From positions 1-64,000 of the forward strand of contig DATJLS010000031.1 in the NCBI GenBank assembly GCA_035509315.1: a DNA stretch of 64,000 nucleotides. The letters run 5' to 3'. The notes under the pieces are model-generated. The model did no database searches and was not told the DNA's origin. It saw nothing but the letters and a program-made list of their open reading frames with translations. The position numbers and the translations under genes are program-made. Positions 54,518-63,550 of the stretch are shown piece by piece; the first letter of the stretch is position 1; the number at the start of each line of letters is the position of its first letter. This DNA comes from JAKAWQ01 sp035509315 (GTDB lineage: Bacteria; Pseudomonadota; Alphaproteobacteria; Acetobacterales; Acetobacteraceae).

Positions 54518-55432
54518 ATGACGGACGCTCTCGATTTCACGGCGGAGATGCGGGCCCTTGCGTCGGTGATTGAGGAATGGATCGCGCATTGCAGCCCGGA
54601 GTTGCACGATGCGCTCCGATGGCAATTTTTCTCTGGATCAAAATATTTCCGCCCTCTTACCGTTTTTTCATGCCGGCGGGCGATGCAATCGGGCGAAATC
54701 ACCCCGGAGGTGATCGAATCGGCTCTGCTGATCGAGCTCATTCACAATGTGTCCCTGGTTGTCGATGACATTGTCGATATGTCCGACGAGCGGCGTGGCC
54801 GGCCCGCCTTGCACAGGAAGTTCGGTCAGCTTCACGCCTTCATGGCCTCGGGCTACGTCGTCGCCGAGGGATTCCGAAAGGCCGCGGCCGATCCCGGCCT
54901 TATCGAGCTGTTGGCGGAACTGCTCAAGCGGCTTGCGGTGGCGGAATGCATGCAATGGCGCCTGCGCCGTCGGCCGCTGGGCCTCGAGGACTGGCGTATC
55001 ATCGCCGGTGAAGATACCGGAGCGATGTTCGAGGTGGCGGCATGTTTCGGCGATCGCACGCAGCGGCTCAGGAAGTTCGGAGGGCTGCTCGGTCTGCTAT
55101 ACCACGGCTGCGACGACGTTGCGGATGTGCGCGGCACGACGGCACTCGGCGGCGGTGGCTTCGACGATCTCCGGGATGGCATCCTGACACTGCCGGCGGC
55201 GCTGGCGATCGGGGACCCCGTCGTGGCCCGTGCCTTCGCGGATCCAGCCGCTTCCCCCCTGGATGATGGATTGGCTTTTCTCGCCGAGGCATTCCGGGCA
55301 AAACTTCCGGAAGCCGAGGCTTGGCTTGACCGTATCGCTGATGAGGCCCGCACCGAGGCCCATCTGTTCGCGACCGACCCCACTCCGCTTCTCGCGCTCG
55401 TGGAACGGACTCGCGCCCTCTCGGCCCGATGA
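54518..55432 (+). CDS. Polyprenyl synthase, divergent
   Basis: 304 residues. Trans-isoprenyl diphosphate synthase fold: first Asp motif DDIVD (83-87) followed by ERRGRPALH, second Asp motif DDVAD (199-203). Two family positions differ: GGKRLRP is SGSKYFRP (Lys42 and Arg45 kept, the first Arg is Tyr) and the KTG motif before helix G reads EDTGAMFE (Lys to Asp). Magnesium-diphosphate binding should work but substrate handling may be altered. It would extend DMAPP/GPP with IPP, or be a repurposed family member. Same operon as the phasin-like gene; closest partners are the FAD and ADC-like genes. Confidence 0.85.
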   Translation: MTDALDFTAEMRALASVIEEWIAHCSPELHDALRWQFFSGSKYFRPLTVFSCRRAMQSGEITPEVIESALLIELIHNVSLVVDDIVDMSDERRGRPALHRKFGQLHAFMASGYVVAEGFRKAAADPGLIELLAELLKRLAVAECMQWRLRRRPLGLEDWRIIAGEDTGAMFEVAACFGDRTQRLRKFGGLLGLLYHGCDDVADVRGTTALGGGGFDDLRDGILTLPAALAIGDPVVARAFADPAASPLDDGLAFLAEAFRAKLPEAEAWLDRIADEARTEAHLFATDPTPLLALVERTRALSAR

Positions 55433-55815
55433 CCGCGCGGCGGAGCGTGGAACGAGTGATCTTGCGATCGAAGCCGGATGCCTCGGACTCACGCCAGGGG
55501 TGATGCCGCGAACTTCGAAATCCGTGCACGCGTTCGCGATGGCTTTGGCAATCGTCTCGCGATTCCGGGAGAACCGCAGCGGTCGTGATATCGCGGCAGA
55601 CCGGCTGCCGTCCGAGTTCGGACAGCCGAATGAAATCATGGCCGTAATATCGAAACCGTGTCCATCCTGTCCCTCGAGTCTGCTTGTCCTCGGCCGCGCT
55701 TCACCGTTAAATACCCGCAACGGTATGCGACGCCGAGATATCTCGCGCGGAGGTGTGTTGCGTGGGGTCTGTCGCGCAGATCGGGCCACCCGGCCAGGAA
55801 ACGAGGGAGACGGCG
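55433..55815. other. Intergenic region
   Basis: About 380 bases between the prenyl-synthase gene and an exported-protein gene. No gene is supported; frames here are continuations of shadows. The region around 55690-55740 (TTAAATACCCGCAACGG and nearby) is the most AT-rich and may hold the next gene's promoter. Confidence 0.4.
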
Positions 55816-56508
55816 ATGACTCCGATCCTCTGGAAGTTGGCGGTGCGGATCTTCTTTCCGCTGCTAGCACTCTCGGCGGCCGGGGTGTCCGCCTTCGCGC
55901 AAATGCCCCCTCCGCAACCGGTGCTTGTCATGAACAGCACAATGGTCGATCCGCAGACGCTCGGCTGGCTTGCCGATGATGGCCGCAAGGCGCTTGCCAG
56001 CGCGATTGCCCAGCAGAAATCAGGCGGGCTCTATGCTTTCGTCTTTGTCGGCGCGCCCGGCGGGGACGCCTGGTCGTACCGTTCGACGAACAAGGCGGCC
56101 GATTTCCTGAGTGTCGAGGAGCTTGCCCGCGCCGCGCTCCAGGTCTGCCAGTTCTTCGAGAATGGCCCATGCTACATCATCTCGATCAACGGGCACGATG
56201 CCCGCGACACATTCGGCGGCTATCCCGACCAGCCCGATTTTCTCGCCGACCAGCACGGGATTTTCGCGGCGACCAAGATCCCCTTCGTCACCGATACCGA
56301 TCAGATGACGGCCGCTTCCTATGCCACCCAGACATCGCCCCGCGCCTTCGTGCTCACACCGAACGGCTATTGGCTGTGGCGAACGGGCAAGACCGTGTTC
56401 GACGCGATCGCTGCCGCCTATACCGACTGCCAGAAGGGGGCGCCCGGCCAGGTTTGCGTGCTCTATGCGGTGAATGACCGGGTGGTGTTCGAGCCGGGCC
56501 ATGATTGA
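55816..56508 (+). CDS. Exported protein of unknown function
   Basis: 230 residues from ATG 55816 (GAGGGAGACGGCG before it). Signal peptide ILWKLAVRIFFPLLALSAAGVSAFAQ. The mature part has alternating strands and helices with QTLGWLADDGRKALASAIAQQ, YAFVFVGAPGGDAWSYR and RAFVLTPNGYWLWRTGK, which has the flavour of an esterase or PepSY-like sensor but no catalytic signature. Four Cys in pairs (VCQFFENGPC and DCQKGAPGQVC) probably form two disulfides. The neighbouring DsbA-like gene is convergent, 32 bases away. Confidence 0.7.
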   Translation: MTPILWKLAVRIFFPLLALSAAGVSAFAQMPPPQPVLVMNSTMVDPQTLGWLADDGRKALASAIAQQKSGGLYAFVFVGAPGGDAWSYRSTNKAADFLSVEELARAALQVCQFFENGPCYIISINGHDARDTFGGYPDQPDFLADQHGIFAATKIPFVTDTDQMTAASYATQTSPRAFVLTPNGYWLWRTGKTVFDAIAAAYTDCQKGAPGQVCVLYAVNDRVVFEPGHD

Positions 56509-56540
56509 CGGCCGCAATTGACGGCCGGCGCCGCTTCTCT

Positions 56541-57221
56541 TCAGCCGAGAGCGCCGAGCTCCACGGCTTCCACCGCCGCAACGTCGAACAGGCGCTCGAT
56601 CACCTCCGGCTCCTGCGCTCCGGCGACCGCATAGGTCCCGGCGACGACGAAGCAGGGGACACCGTTGATCCCGAGGCGATGGGCGCGAAGATTGTCGGCA
56701 TGCACCGATTCGGTCTCGATGTCGCTGATCAGGAAGCTGCGCGCGGCAGTGGGCGAAAGGCCGATCCCCTCGGCAACCCCGATCAGCACGGCAATGTCGC
56801 CGATATCCTTGCCGTCAGTGAAAAAGGCATAGAAAAGCGCCTCCACCGCCGCCGCGGCGCGGCCGGCGCGGCCCGCCCAGCGCACCAGCCGGTGCGCATC
56901 CACGCTGCTTGGCGCGCGCCGGATCCGCTCGAAACGGAAGGCGATCCCTTCGCCGCGCCCGATCTCGGTGATGGAGGCATAGAGCCGGCGCGCCCGCTCC
57001 TCGCCGCCAAACTTGCGGATCACATAGTCGTAGCGCGCCATGCCGGCCCGCGGCATGTCCGGATTGAGGAGGAATGGCCGCCAGACGATGTCGCAGACGA
57101 GATCCGGCCGGCGCCGGAGCGTGGCTATCAACCGCCGCACGCCGAGGAAGCACCAAGGGCAGACGAGATCATGCACCACCTCGACCGTCAGCCGCGCCTT
57201 GGGTGGAGCAAGAATATTCAT
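56541..57221 (-). CDS. DsbA-family oxidoreductase, FrnE-like
   Basis: 226 residues. Thioredoxin fold with inserted helices: active site CPWC (21-24) in VHDLVCPWCFLGVRRL, cis-Pro region NGVPCFVVAGTYAVAGAQ, and the helical insertion DYVIRKFGG. The absence of a signal peptide and the CPWC(F)xG pattern place it in the FrnE/2-hydroxychromene isomerase-like cytoplasmic branch, which handles protein thiols or polyketide-type substrates. 83 bases upstream of the next gene on the same strand. Confidence 0.9.
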   Translation of the reverse strand: MNILAPPKARLTVEVVHDLVCPWCFLGVRRLIATLRRRPDLVCDIVWRPFLLNPDMPRAGMARYDYVIRKFGGEERARRLYASITEIGRGEGIAFRFERIRRAPSSVDAHRLVRWAGRAGRAAAAVEALFYAFFTDGKDIGDIAVLIGVAEGIGLSPTAARSFLISDIETESVHADNLRAHRLGINGVPCFVVAGTYAVAGAQEPEVIERLFDVAAVEAVELGALG

Positions 57222-57304
57222 GACGGGAGACTAGACCTGAGCCGCACGGCCTGTCATGGCAATTTCATACCCGACCGGGGGTGGCGGCGTCTCTGGTCCG
57301 GCCG

Positions 57305-58891
57305 TCACTGCGCGGGCTCGACGTTCACCCAGCGGAGCTGGAAGAAATTGTCGGGCGTCTGCGTCATCTGAATGCCGTCCCGCGCCGAATAGATGATGAC
57401 CTGCTGGTGCAGCGGGATATAGCCCCAGTCCTGCTGCAAGGTTTCCGCCACCTGGTCGATCAGCGCGTCGCGCTTGGCCTCGTCGGTTTCGACCTGGATC
57501 TGCTCGTCCAGCGCGTCGATCTTCGGGTCGGAGAAGCCGCCGACATTGAAGAGGCCGCGGCGGCCGTTGCGGGTCCCGATCAGGGCGTAGATCGAATTCT
57601 CGGCATCCGTCGTCGCCGGCGTCCAGCCCAGCATGTAGAAGCTCGTGCCATAGTTGGGCGGATCGATCTTGGCAAAGAATTTGGCCTTTTCCTGTGCCAG
57701 CAGATCGACCTTGACGCCGATCTTCGCCAGCATCGAGACCACGGCGGTGCAGATCTCGGCATCGTTCACGTAGCGGTCGTTCGGGCAATCCATCCCGACC
57801 TCGAAGCCATTCGGATAACCGGCTGCAGCGAGAAGTTGGCGCGCCTTCGCCGGATCGACGGCGGGGCGGTGGTCGAGCTTTGGATCGTAGCCATTCACGC
57901 CCGGCCCCCACATCATCCAGGTGGGATGGGCAAATCCCAACATGATGTGCTTGGCGATCGCATCTTCGTCGATCGCCAGCGCGAAGGCTTCACGCACCCG
58001 CGCATCCTTGAAGGGGTTCTTGCCCTTGACCGAGGAATCGAGAAGCTGGGGGCGGGACTGGTCCATCCCGAGAAAGACCGTGCGCAGCTCCGGCCCCGCG
58101 ATCAGATGGAAACCGGGGGTATGGGCGATCCGCGCCGCATCCTGCGGCGGCGTGTCGTAAAGCATGTCCACCTGGCCCGAGAGCAGGGCGGCGATGCGCG
58201 TCGCGTCATTGGCGATGACGTAGAATTCGGCGCGCGTGATGTTGCTGGTCGGCTTGTGCCACCAATTCGGGTTCGGTTGCAGAACCGTGAGCCGGTCTGG
58301 CTCGCGCGAGACCACCTCGAACGGTCCGGTGCCCATGGCGTGGAGGATCGCATAATTCGCGTTCTTGCCGTTCAGCAGCACCGGCTCCGTCGCGCCGTGC
58401 TTCTCGCACCATGCCTGCGACATGATGTCGAAATCGACCATCTCGAAGGGCAGGATCGGATCGGGCCGCCGGGTCGTGAATTCGACCGTGAGCGGGCCGA
58501 GCGTCTTCACCGCGCTCACCTCGCCAAGAACGCTCGCGAGCTGGGAGGTCTTGGATTCAATGCGCCGGTACGAGAACACCACGTCGTCGGCGGTGAAGGG
58601 CGTGCCGTCGCTGAACTTCACGCCGGGACGGAGCTGGAACTCCCAGGTCGTGGGCGCGGTCATCTTCCAGCTTGTCGCCAGCGCCGCTTCGAGCTTCATG
58701 TGCCGGTCGAACCGCACCAGCGGCTCATAGATGTTGCTCAGGAAGGAGAGCTGAACCGTCTCCTGAAGCGTGTCCGGGTCGAGCGACGTCGCATCGCCGT
58801 TATTGGCCCATTTGAAGACGGCCGCCTCTGCCGGACCGGACAGGACCGATCCCAGCAGAAGCCCGGCAAGAACGATGCCGCCCATGCGCAT
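57305..58891 (-). CDS. ABC transporter substrate-binding protein, peptide type (SBP_bac_5)
   Basis: 528 residues from ATG 58891, which has GGGGGA 6 bases before; the frame open to 58954 is not needed. Signal peptide GGIVLAGLLLGSVLSGPAEA. Mature protein follows the DppA/OppA family: WANNGDATSLDPDTLQETVQLSFLSNIYEPLVRFD, LRPGVKFSDGTPFTADDVVFSYRRI, NPNWWHK and VREAFALAIDEDAIAKHIM. Binds a peptide, nickel chelate, or other small solute in the periplasm. No permease or ATPase gene is adjacent, so this is an orphan component or the operon is elsewhere. Confidence 0.9.
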   Translation of the reverse strand: MRMGGIVLAGLLLGSVLSGPAEAAVFKWANNGDATSLDPDTLQETVQLSFLSNIYEPLVRFDRHMKLEAALATSWKMTAPTTWEFQLRPGVKFSDGTPFTADDVVFSYRRIESKTSQLASVLGEVSAVKTLGPLTVEFTTRRPDPILPFEMVDFDIMSQAWCEKHGATEPVLLNGKNANYAILHAMGTGPFEVVSREPDRLTVLQPNPNWWHKPTSNITRAEFYVIANDATRIAALLSGQVDMLYDTPPQDAARIAHTPGFHLIAGPELRTVFLGMDQSRPQLLDSSVKGKNPFKDARVREAFALAIDEDAIAKHIMLGFAHPTWMMWGPGVNGYDPKLDHRPAVDPAKARQLLAAAGYPNGFEVGMDCPNDRYVNDAEICTAVVSMLAKIGVKVDLLAQEKAKFFAKIDPPNYGTSFYMLGWTPATTDAENSIYALIGTRNGRRGLFNVGGFSDPKIDALDEQIQVETDEAKRDALIDQVAETLQQDWGYIPLHQQVIIYSARDGIQMTQTPDNFFQLRWVNVEPAQ

Positions 58892-59028
58892 GTGGAGTCC
58901 CCCATGTAAGCGTTCCCATGACGCGGACGTTAACCTACCGGGCCGGCAACGCAACCTCTGATCGTGAGCCCAGTCCGGCGTTTCCCGCGCGCCTTCTCCT
59001 GATAAGAAGGGATTTCGGAGGAAGTGGC

Positions 59029-60117
59029 ATGCAGATCGACGGCACCGCCTATCGCAGCATCTGGGTCGATCCCGCGGACGGATGGTCGGTTCTGATCATC
59101 GACCAGACGCTTCTGCCATGGCGGTTCGAGATCGCGCGGCTGCAGGATCACGAGCAGGTTTTCACCGCGATCCGCAGCATGCAGGTGCGCGGCGCGCCGC
59201 TGATCGGTGCCACCGCGGCCTATGGGCTGGCGCTCGCGGTGCGACAGGACCCGGCGAGCGATTCCATCGAGCGCGCGGCGCAGCACCTTGCCGCGGCGCG
59301 GCCGACCGCCGTCAATCTCCGCTGGGGGCTGGAGCGGATGCTGACGAGGCTTAGGAATACCCGACCCGCCATCCGCGTCGAAGCCGCCTATGAGGAGGCG
59401 GCTTCGATCGCCGAGGAGGATGTTGCCTGCAACCGGGCGATCGGCGAGCATGGCCTGGCGCTGATCACCGAGGCCGCCGGAAGCGGGAAAAGGGTGAACC
59501 TGCTGACCCATTGCAATGCCGGCTGGCTCGCCACCGTGGATTGGGGCACGGCGCTCGCGCCCATCTATCGCGCCTTCAGTGAAGGGATCGACCTGCATGT
59601 TTGGGTGGACGAGACACGCCCACGCAATCAGGGTGCCTCTCTCACGGCCTGGGAACTCGGCCGTCACGGTGTGCCCCACACCGTGGTCGCGGACAATGCG
59701 GGCGGGCACCTGATGCAGCACGGAGAGGTCGATCTCGCGATCGTCGGCGCCGACCGGGTGAGCCGCAAGGGCGATGTCGCCAACAAGATCGGTACCTACC
59801 TCAAGGCGCTGGCGGCGCGGGACAACGGGGTTCCGTTCTGGGTGGCGATGCCGTCCTCGACCATCGACTGGTCCATCGCGGATGGTCTCGCCGAGATCCC
59901 GATCGAGGAACGGAGCGAAGCAGAGGTCGCCACCATCACCGGGCGCAGCGAGGCGGGGGAGATCGTCAGGGTCTCGGTGGTGCCGGAAGGCAGCCCCGCC
60001 GCCAACCCCGCCTTCGATGTCACGCCGGCGCGGCTGGTGAGCGGGCTGATCACGGAGCGGGGTCTGAGCCCGGCCAGCGAAGAGGGGCTGAAGGGGCTTT
60101 TCCCAGAACTTGCATGA
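59029..60117 (+). CDS. mtnA: Methylthioribose-1-phosphate isomerase
   Basis: 362 residues from ATG 59029 (GGAGGAAGTGGC before it). eIF2B-like fold with MtnA catalytic residues: Cys162 in LLTHCNAGWLAT and Asp242 in GADRVSRKGDVANKIGTY, plus MQVRGAPLIGATAAYG at the N-terminus and AMPSSTIDWS. Converts methylthioribose-1-phosphate to methylthioribulose-1-phosphate in methionine salvage. The other salvage genes are not in the window. It is followed 9 bases later by a lipoprotein gene. Confidence 0.95.
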   Translation: MQIDGTAYRSIWVDPADGWSVLIIDQTLLPWRFEIARLQDHEQVFTAIRSMQVRGAPLIGATAAYGLALAVRQDPASDSIERAAQHLAAARPTAVNLRWGLERMLTRLRNTRPAIRVEAAYEEAASIAEEDVACNRAIGEHGLALITEAAGSGKRVNLLTHCNAGWLATVDWGTALAPIYRAFSEGIDLHVWVDETRPRNQGASLTAWELGRHGVPHTVVADNAGGHLMQHGEVDLAIVGADRVSRKGDVANKIGTYLKALAARDNGVPFWVAMPSSTIDWSIADGLAEIPIEERSEAEVATITGRSEAGEIVRVSVVPEGSPAANPAFDVTPARLVSGLITERGLSPASEEGLKGLFPELA

Positions 60118-60126
60118 AGAGTTTGC

Positions 60127-60918
60127 ATGACGCGTTGGCTGGCCATGGCGGCGACGCTTGGTTGCCTTTCCGCCTGCACGGCGCCCGATGCCCATGTGCC
60201 GCCCTTCGCCCGCCAGCCCTATGAACCGTTCTCGCGCCTGGATGCGACGGCGATCGCGATGGACGAATGGCGGCTTTTCGGCAGCCGTGTCGACGATTCC
60301 ATGCCGGGCACCCGCCCGCCGCCCTTGCCCTGGCAGAAGCCCGAGCGCTGGCCGGGGCTTTGGGAACGGATCGGCGAATATTGGTGGATCGGGATGAATG
60401 CCGGCACGCGCTTCTCACGCTGGACCGGCAAGCACGATGCCGAAGGCCACGTCTTTCCGGCGGGCGAGGATGGCGACTATGCCTGGTCCGCGGCCTTCAT
60501 TTCCTATGTGATGCGCGAGGCCGGTGCGGGCCCTTTATTTCCCTATGCGCCGGACCACGCTTTCTATGTCGATGCCGGCTGGCACGCCGACCGTTCGGCG
60601 CATCCGCGCTATGCCGTACGGGCCGAGCGGATCGAGGATTATGCGCCCGAGGTGGGCGATCTCATCTGCTTCGGCACCGGCCGCGACCGCTCGCTCCGCT
60701 TCGATGATCTGCCGGTGCCGTTCTTCTTCGGCCATTGCGATATCGTCACAGAGAGAAGGCCCGGCCAGCTTGTCGTGGTCGGCGGGAACGTGGACGACGC
60801 GGTGACGATGAAGCACGTGCCGACAACGCGCGACGGCAAGCTTGCCATGCCGGACGGAGAGGTGGTCGATCCGCGTTATCCCTGGTTCGTCGTCGTGCGT
60901 GTGCTCTACACGCGCTGA
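60127..60918 (+). CDS. DUF2272 lipoprotein
   Basis: 263 residues. Signal peptide with lipobox LSAC (Cys17), so membrane-anchored. A DUF2272 domain (~90-260): WERIGEYWWIG, WSAAFISYVMREAG (CHAP/NlpC-like Ser in place of Cys), and later VGDLICFG and FGHCDIVTERRPGQLVVVGGNVDDAV. Resembles NlpC/P60-type folds with a possible cell-wall role; the Cys and His in CFG and GHC contexts are candidates for a remodelled active site. Its gene is 9 bases after mtnA, likely read through, though a functional link is doubtful. Confidence 0.8.
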   Translation: MTRWLAMAATLGCLSACTAPDAHVPPFARQPYEPFSRLDATAIAMDEWRLFGSRVDDSMPGTRPPPLPWQKPERWPGLWERIGEYWWIGMNAGTRFSRWTGKHDAEGHVFPAGEDGDYAWSAAFISYVMREAGAGPLFPYAPDHAFYVDAGWHADRSAHPRYAVRAERIEDYAPEVGDLICFGTGRDRSLRFDDLPVPFFFGHCDIVTERRPGQLVVVGGNVDDAVTMKHVPTTRDGKLAMPDGEVVDPRYPWFVVVRVLYTR

Positions 60919-60927
60919 TCTGAATTT

Positions 60928-61338
60928 TCAGCCCTGGCGCCAGGGCAGCCCGTCCGCCTTCCAGCCGGCCTCGGCGCCGCGATGGCCATCCGCATCCACC
61001 GGCCCCTCGAAGCCGCCAGCGACATTGAGGGCATGGGCATAGCCGGCCGCCTCCGCCGCCCGGGCCGCCGCCATGCTGCGCCCACCGCTTCGGCAGAGAA
61101 AGAACACGTGCTGATCGGGGCGCACGCCCGCCTGCCGCAGCGCATCGACGAAGGCGCCGTTCACCTGCATGGCCGGATAGACCTGCCAGGGGATCATCAG
61201 CGGTTCCTTGCCGGCCGGGCCGAGATCGGGCATGCCGACAAACGCCCATTCCGGCTCGGTGCGAACGTCGCAGAGCACGGCATCCGGATCGTCGTTCAGG
61301 GCCTTCCAGGCTGCCTCCGGAGTCACGTTCTCGACCAT
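60928..61338 (-). CDS. Rhodanese-domain protein
   Basis: 136 residues from ATG 61338; the frame open to 61416 adds an Arg-rich part I reject. Single rhodanese domain: VLCDVRTEPEWAFVGMPDL, then the catalytic loop FFLCRSGGRSMAAA with Cys82. Transfers sulfane sulfur in the cytoplasm; substrate unknown. The C-terminus (GFEGPVDADGHRGAEAGWKADGLPW) matches the common single-domain subtype. Convergent with the DUF2272 gene (9-base gap). Confidence 0.92.
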   Translation of the reverse strand: MVENVTPEAAWKALNDDPDAVLCDVRTEPEWAFVGMPDLGPAGKEPLMIPWQVYPAMQVNGAFVDALRQAGVRPDQHVFFLCRSGGRSMAAARAAEAAGYAHALNVAGGFEGPVDADGHRGAEAGWKADGLPWRQG

Positions 61339-61502
61339 CTCTGGCCTCCCCACAGCGCGTCTCCACCGCATGGCATGCAGAGGCGCGGGGTTCAAGCCCG
61401 GTGGCCGGCATGGCATCGCGCGCGCTTGCGCGTTTCCATCACTTGCCCGTTGTTGCTATTGTTCCATCGTAGGTTCGCAATCCCGTGGCAAAGCTGAGCA
61501 GG

Positions 61503-62567
61503 ATGATCCTCTCCACCCGCCGATCCCTTCTGGGCGCCGGGCTTGCCGCCGGGATGGCGGGGTTTGCGCTGCGTACGCATCTTGCCCAGGCCACGCCGGC
61601 CGTGAGTGCTGCGTCGCAAGCCGGGCCGAAAGCCGCACCGGGGAGCGGCGGCATCGCCGTCGTCATGAATTCCGCCAATGCCTCCATCAGCATCGTCGAT
61701 ATGGCGAGCCGCCAGTCCATCCGCGAGGTGCCCGTGCTGCGCGAGCCGCACCACTGGACGCTCTCACCCGACGGATCCGAGCTCTGGGTCGGCGATGCCG
61801 GCGGCAATGCCCTCTTCGCCCTCGACCCGACCACGGGCGCCCCGCTCGGCCACCGGCTTCTGGCCGACCCTTACCAGCTCTGGGTCAGCCCCGACGGCTC
61901 GCGGCTCACCGTCAACGCGCTCCGGCTCGATCATGTCGATGTCTATGACGCGGGGACGCTCAAGCTCGTCCGCCGCTTCCATGTCGCCTCGATGCCGAGC
62001 CACCTGACCTACGCGCCGGATTCCTCGATGGTCTATTCGACCCTCCAGGGCAATGACAGCCTGGTCGCGATCGACCTCATGCGGAATGCGATCGCCTGGC
62101 GCGTGCGCGTCGGGCCGGTGCCGGCCGGCATCATCTGGCACCGGGACCGGCTGTTGGTGGCATTGATGAATGGCGATGGCGTCGCGGTCGTCGACCCGAC
62201 CGACGGGAGGGTGATCGGCCATATCCCGACCGGCAAGGGTTGCCACATCATCCAGCTTTCACCGGACCGGCGGCTGATCTTCGTCGGCAACAGGGTTGCC
62301 GGCACGCTCGACGCTTTGGACGGCAATACCCTCCGCCCGCTCGCCCGCTATACCCTCACCGGCGGGCCTGACTGCATCGCCTTCGCCCCGGACGGAAAAC
62401 TCTGGATCTCCCGCCGCTGGCGCGACAGCGTCGCGGTGCTGGACCCGGAAACCGGCGCCTTCGAGGTCATTCCCGTCGGCCGCTCGCCGCATGGCGTCTT
62501 TCTCTCGCCGATGCTCAAGCTTTTCGCCGATGAAGGCCGTGCCGGCCTCGGGTTCGCCTCCGTATGA
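61503..62567 (+). CDS. Exported YVTN-type beta-propeller protein
   Basis: About 354 residues. The ATG at 61503 gives a Tat-type leader ILSTRRSLLGAGLAAGMAG; an ATG at 61485 is possible. The mature part is repeats of ~40 residues with the pattern of YVTN/NHL propellers (GIAVVMNSANASISIVDMASR, HHWTLSPDGSELWVGDAGGNALFALDP, HIIQLSPDRRLIFVGNRVAGTLDALDG). Periplasmic protein-protein or ligand-binding scaffold. Overlaps the next gene by ATGA, so the two are translated together and may form a pair. Confidence 0.88.
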   Translation: MILSTRRSLLGAGLAAGMAGFALRTHLAQATPAVSAASQAGPKAAPGSGGIAVVMNSANASISIVDMASRQSIREVPVLREPHHWTLSPDGSELWVGDAGGNALFALDPTTGAPLGHRLLADPYQLWVSPDGSRLTVNALRLDHVDVYDAGTLKLVRRFHVASMPSHLTYAPDSSMVYSTLQGNDSLVAIDLMRNAIAWRVRVGPVPAGIIWHRDRLLVALMNGDGVAVVDPTDGRVIGHIPTGKGCHIIQLSPDRRLIFVGNRVAGTLDALDGNTLRPLARYTLTGGPDCIAFAPDGKLWISRRWRDSVAVLDPETGAFEVIPVGRSPHGVFLSPMLKLFADEGRAGLGFASV

Positions 62568-63550
62568 TCGATCCCTTCTCGATTGATCCCTTCATGGCAC
62601 TCGCCGGGCGGCTGCAGGGCGAGATCGTCATTCCCCTGCTCTACCGGCTCGGCTGGATGCAGTGGGAGGATGTCGGCCTCGGCTGGAGCCTGTTCGCGGT
62701 CTATGGATTCTTCCAGGTGCTCGCCACCTGGGCGGTCTGCATGCCGCTCGAAGCCTGGCGGCCGGTTGAGCGATGGCCGAACCGGCGCGTCGTGACGACG
62801 GACATGATCTATACGCTGATCGCCCGTGTCGGCCTGCTGCCGCTCGTCACTTTCGTCGGCTTCTATCAGGTGCAGGTGTGGGTGAACGGCTTCCTGGTCG
62901 ATCATGGCTGGATCCCGCCCGATCTCGAGCTTCTGATCCCGCCGCTGATCGGCCATCCGGTGATCACCTTCTTCCTCTATGCGGTCATCCTCGATTTCGC
63001 GGATTACTGGCGGCACCGGCTCTCGCACATCGTTCCGGCCTGGTACTCGCTGCACGCCCTGCATCACGCGCAACGCCAGATGACCTTCTGGTCGGATGAC
63101 CGCAATCACCTGCTGGATGATCTCGTCTCCGCCCTCTGGTTCGGCTTCATCGCGCTCCTGATCGGCATCTCGCCTTTCCAGTTCCCGTTGCTCGTCCTGC
63201 TGCTCCGCTTCGTCGAAAGCCTCTCGCATGCCAATGCCCGTGTCTCCTTCGGCTGGCTCGGCGATCGGCTGCTGATCTCGCCGCGCTTCCATCGCGCCCA
63301 TCACGGCGTGCTCGCCGCGGGCCAGCGGAGCTGCAATTACGGCGCGGTGCTGCCCTGGTGGGACATGATCTTCGGGACGGCGGATTTTTCGCGGGATTTT
63401 GTGCCGACGGGCGATCCGGATGCGTCTGAGGCGCTGGCCTCGGGCGGCTATTTCGCCCAGCAATCCGCCGGGGTTCGTTCCTTTGCCGAGGTTTTCACGC
63501 GAGCCAGGACGGAACCGGCAGATTCTTCTCGCGCAGGAATTCCGGGTTGA
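62564..63550 (+). CDS. Fatty acid hydroxylase/sterol desaturase family
   Basis: 328 residues, integral membrane. Three His boxes of the diiron family: HRLSH (151-155), HALHH (164-168) and HRAHH (243-247), with four or more membrane helices around them. Would hydroxylate or desaturate a lipid, sterol or hopanoid-type substrate using oxygen. Coupled by ATGA to the propeller gene. Its 3' end overlaps the convergent cysteine-synthase-like gene by 56 bases. Confidence 0.9.
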   Translation: MIDPFSIDPFMALAGRLQGEIVIPLLYRLGWMQWEDVGLGWSLFAVYGFFQVLATWAVCMPLEAWRPVERWPNRRVVTTDMIYTLIARVGLLPLVTFVGFYQVQVWVNGFLVDHGWIPPDLELLIPPLIGHPVITFFLYAVILDFADYWRHRLSHIVPAWYSLHALHHAQRQMTFWSDDRNHLLDDLVSALWFGFIALLIGISPFQFPLLVLLLRFVESLSHANARVSFGWLGDRLLISPRFHRAHHGVLAAGQRSCNYGAVLPWWDMIFGTADFSRDFVPTGDPDASEALASGGYFAQQSAGVRSFAEVFTRARTEPADSSRAGIPG

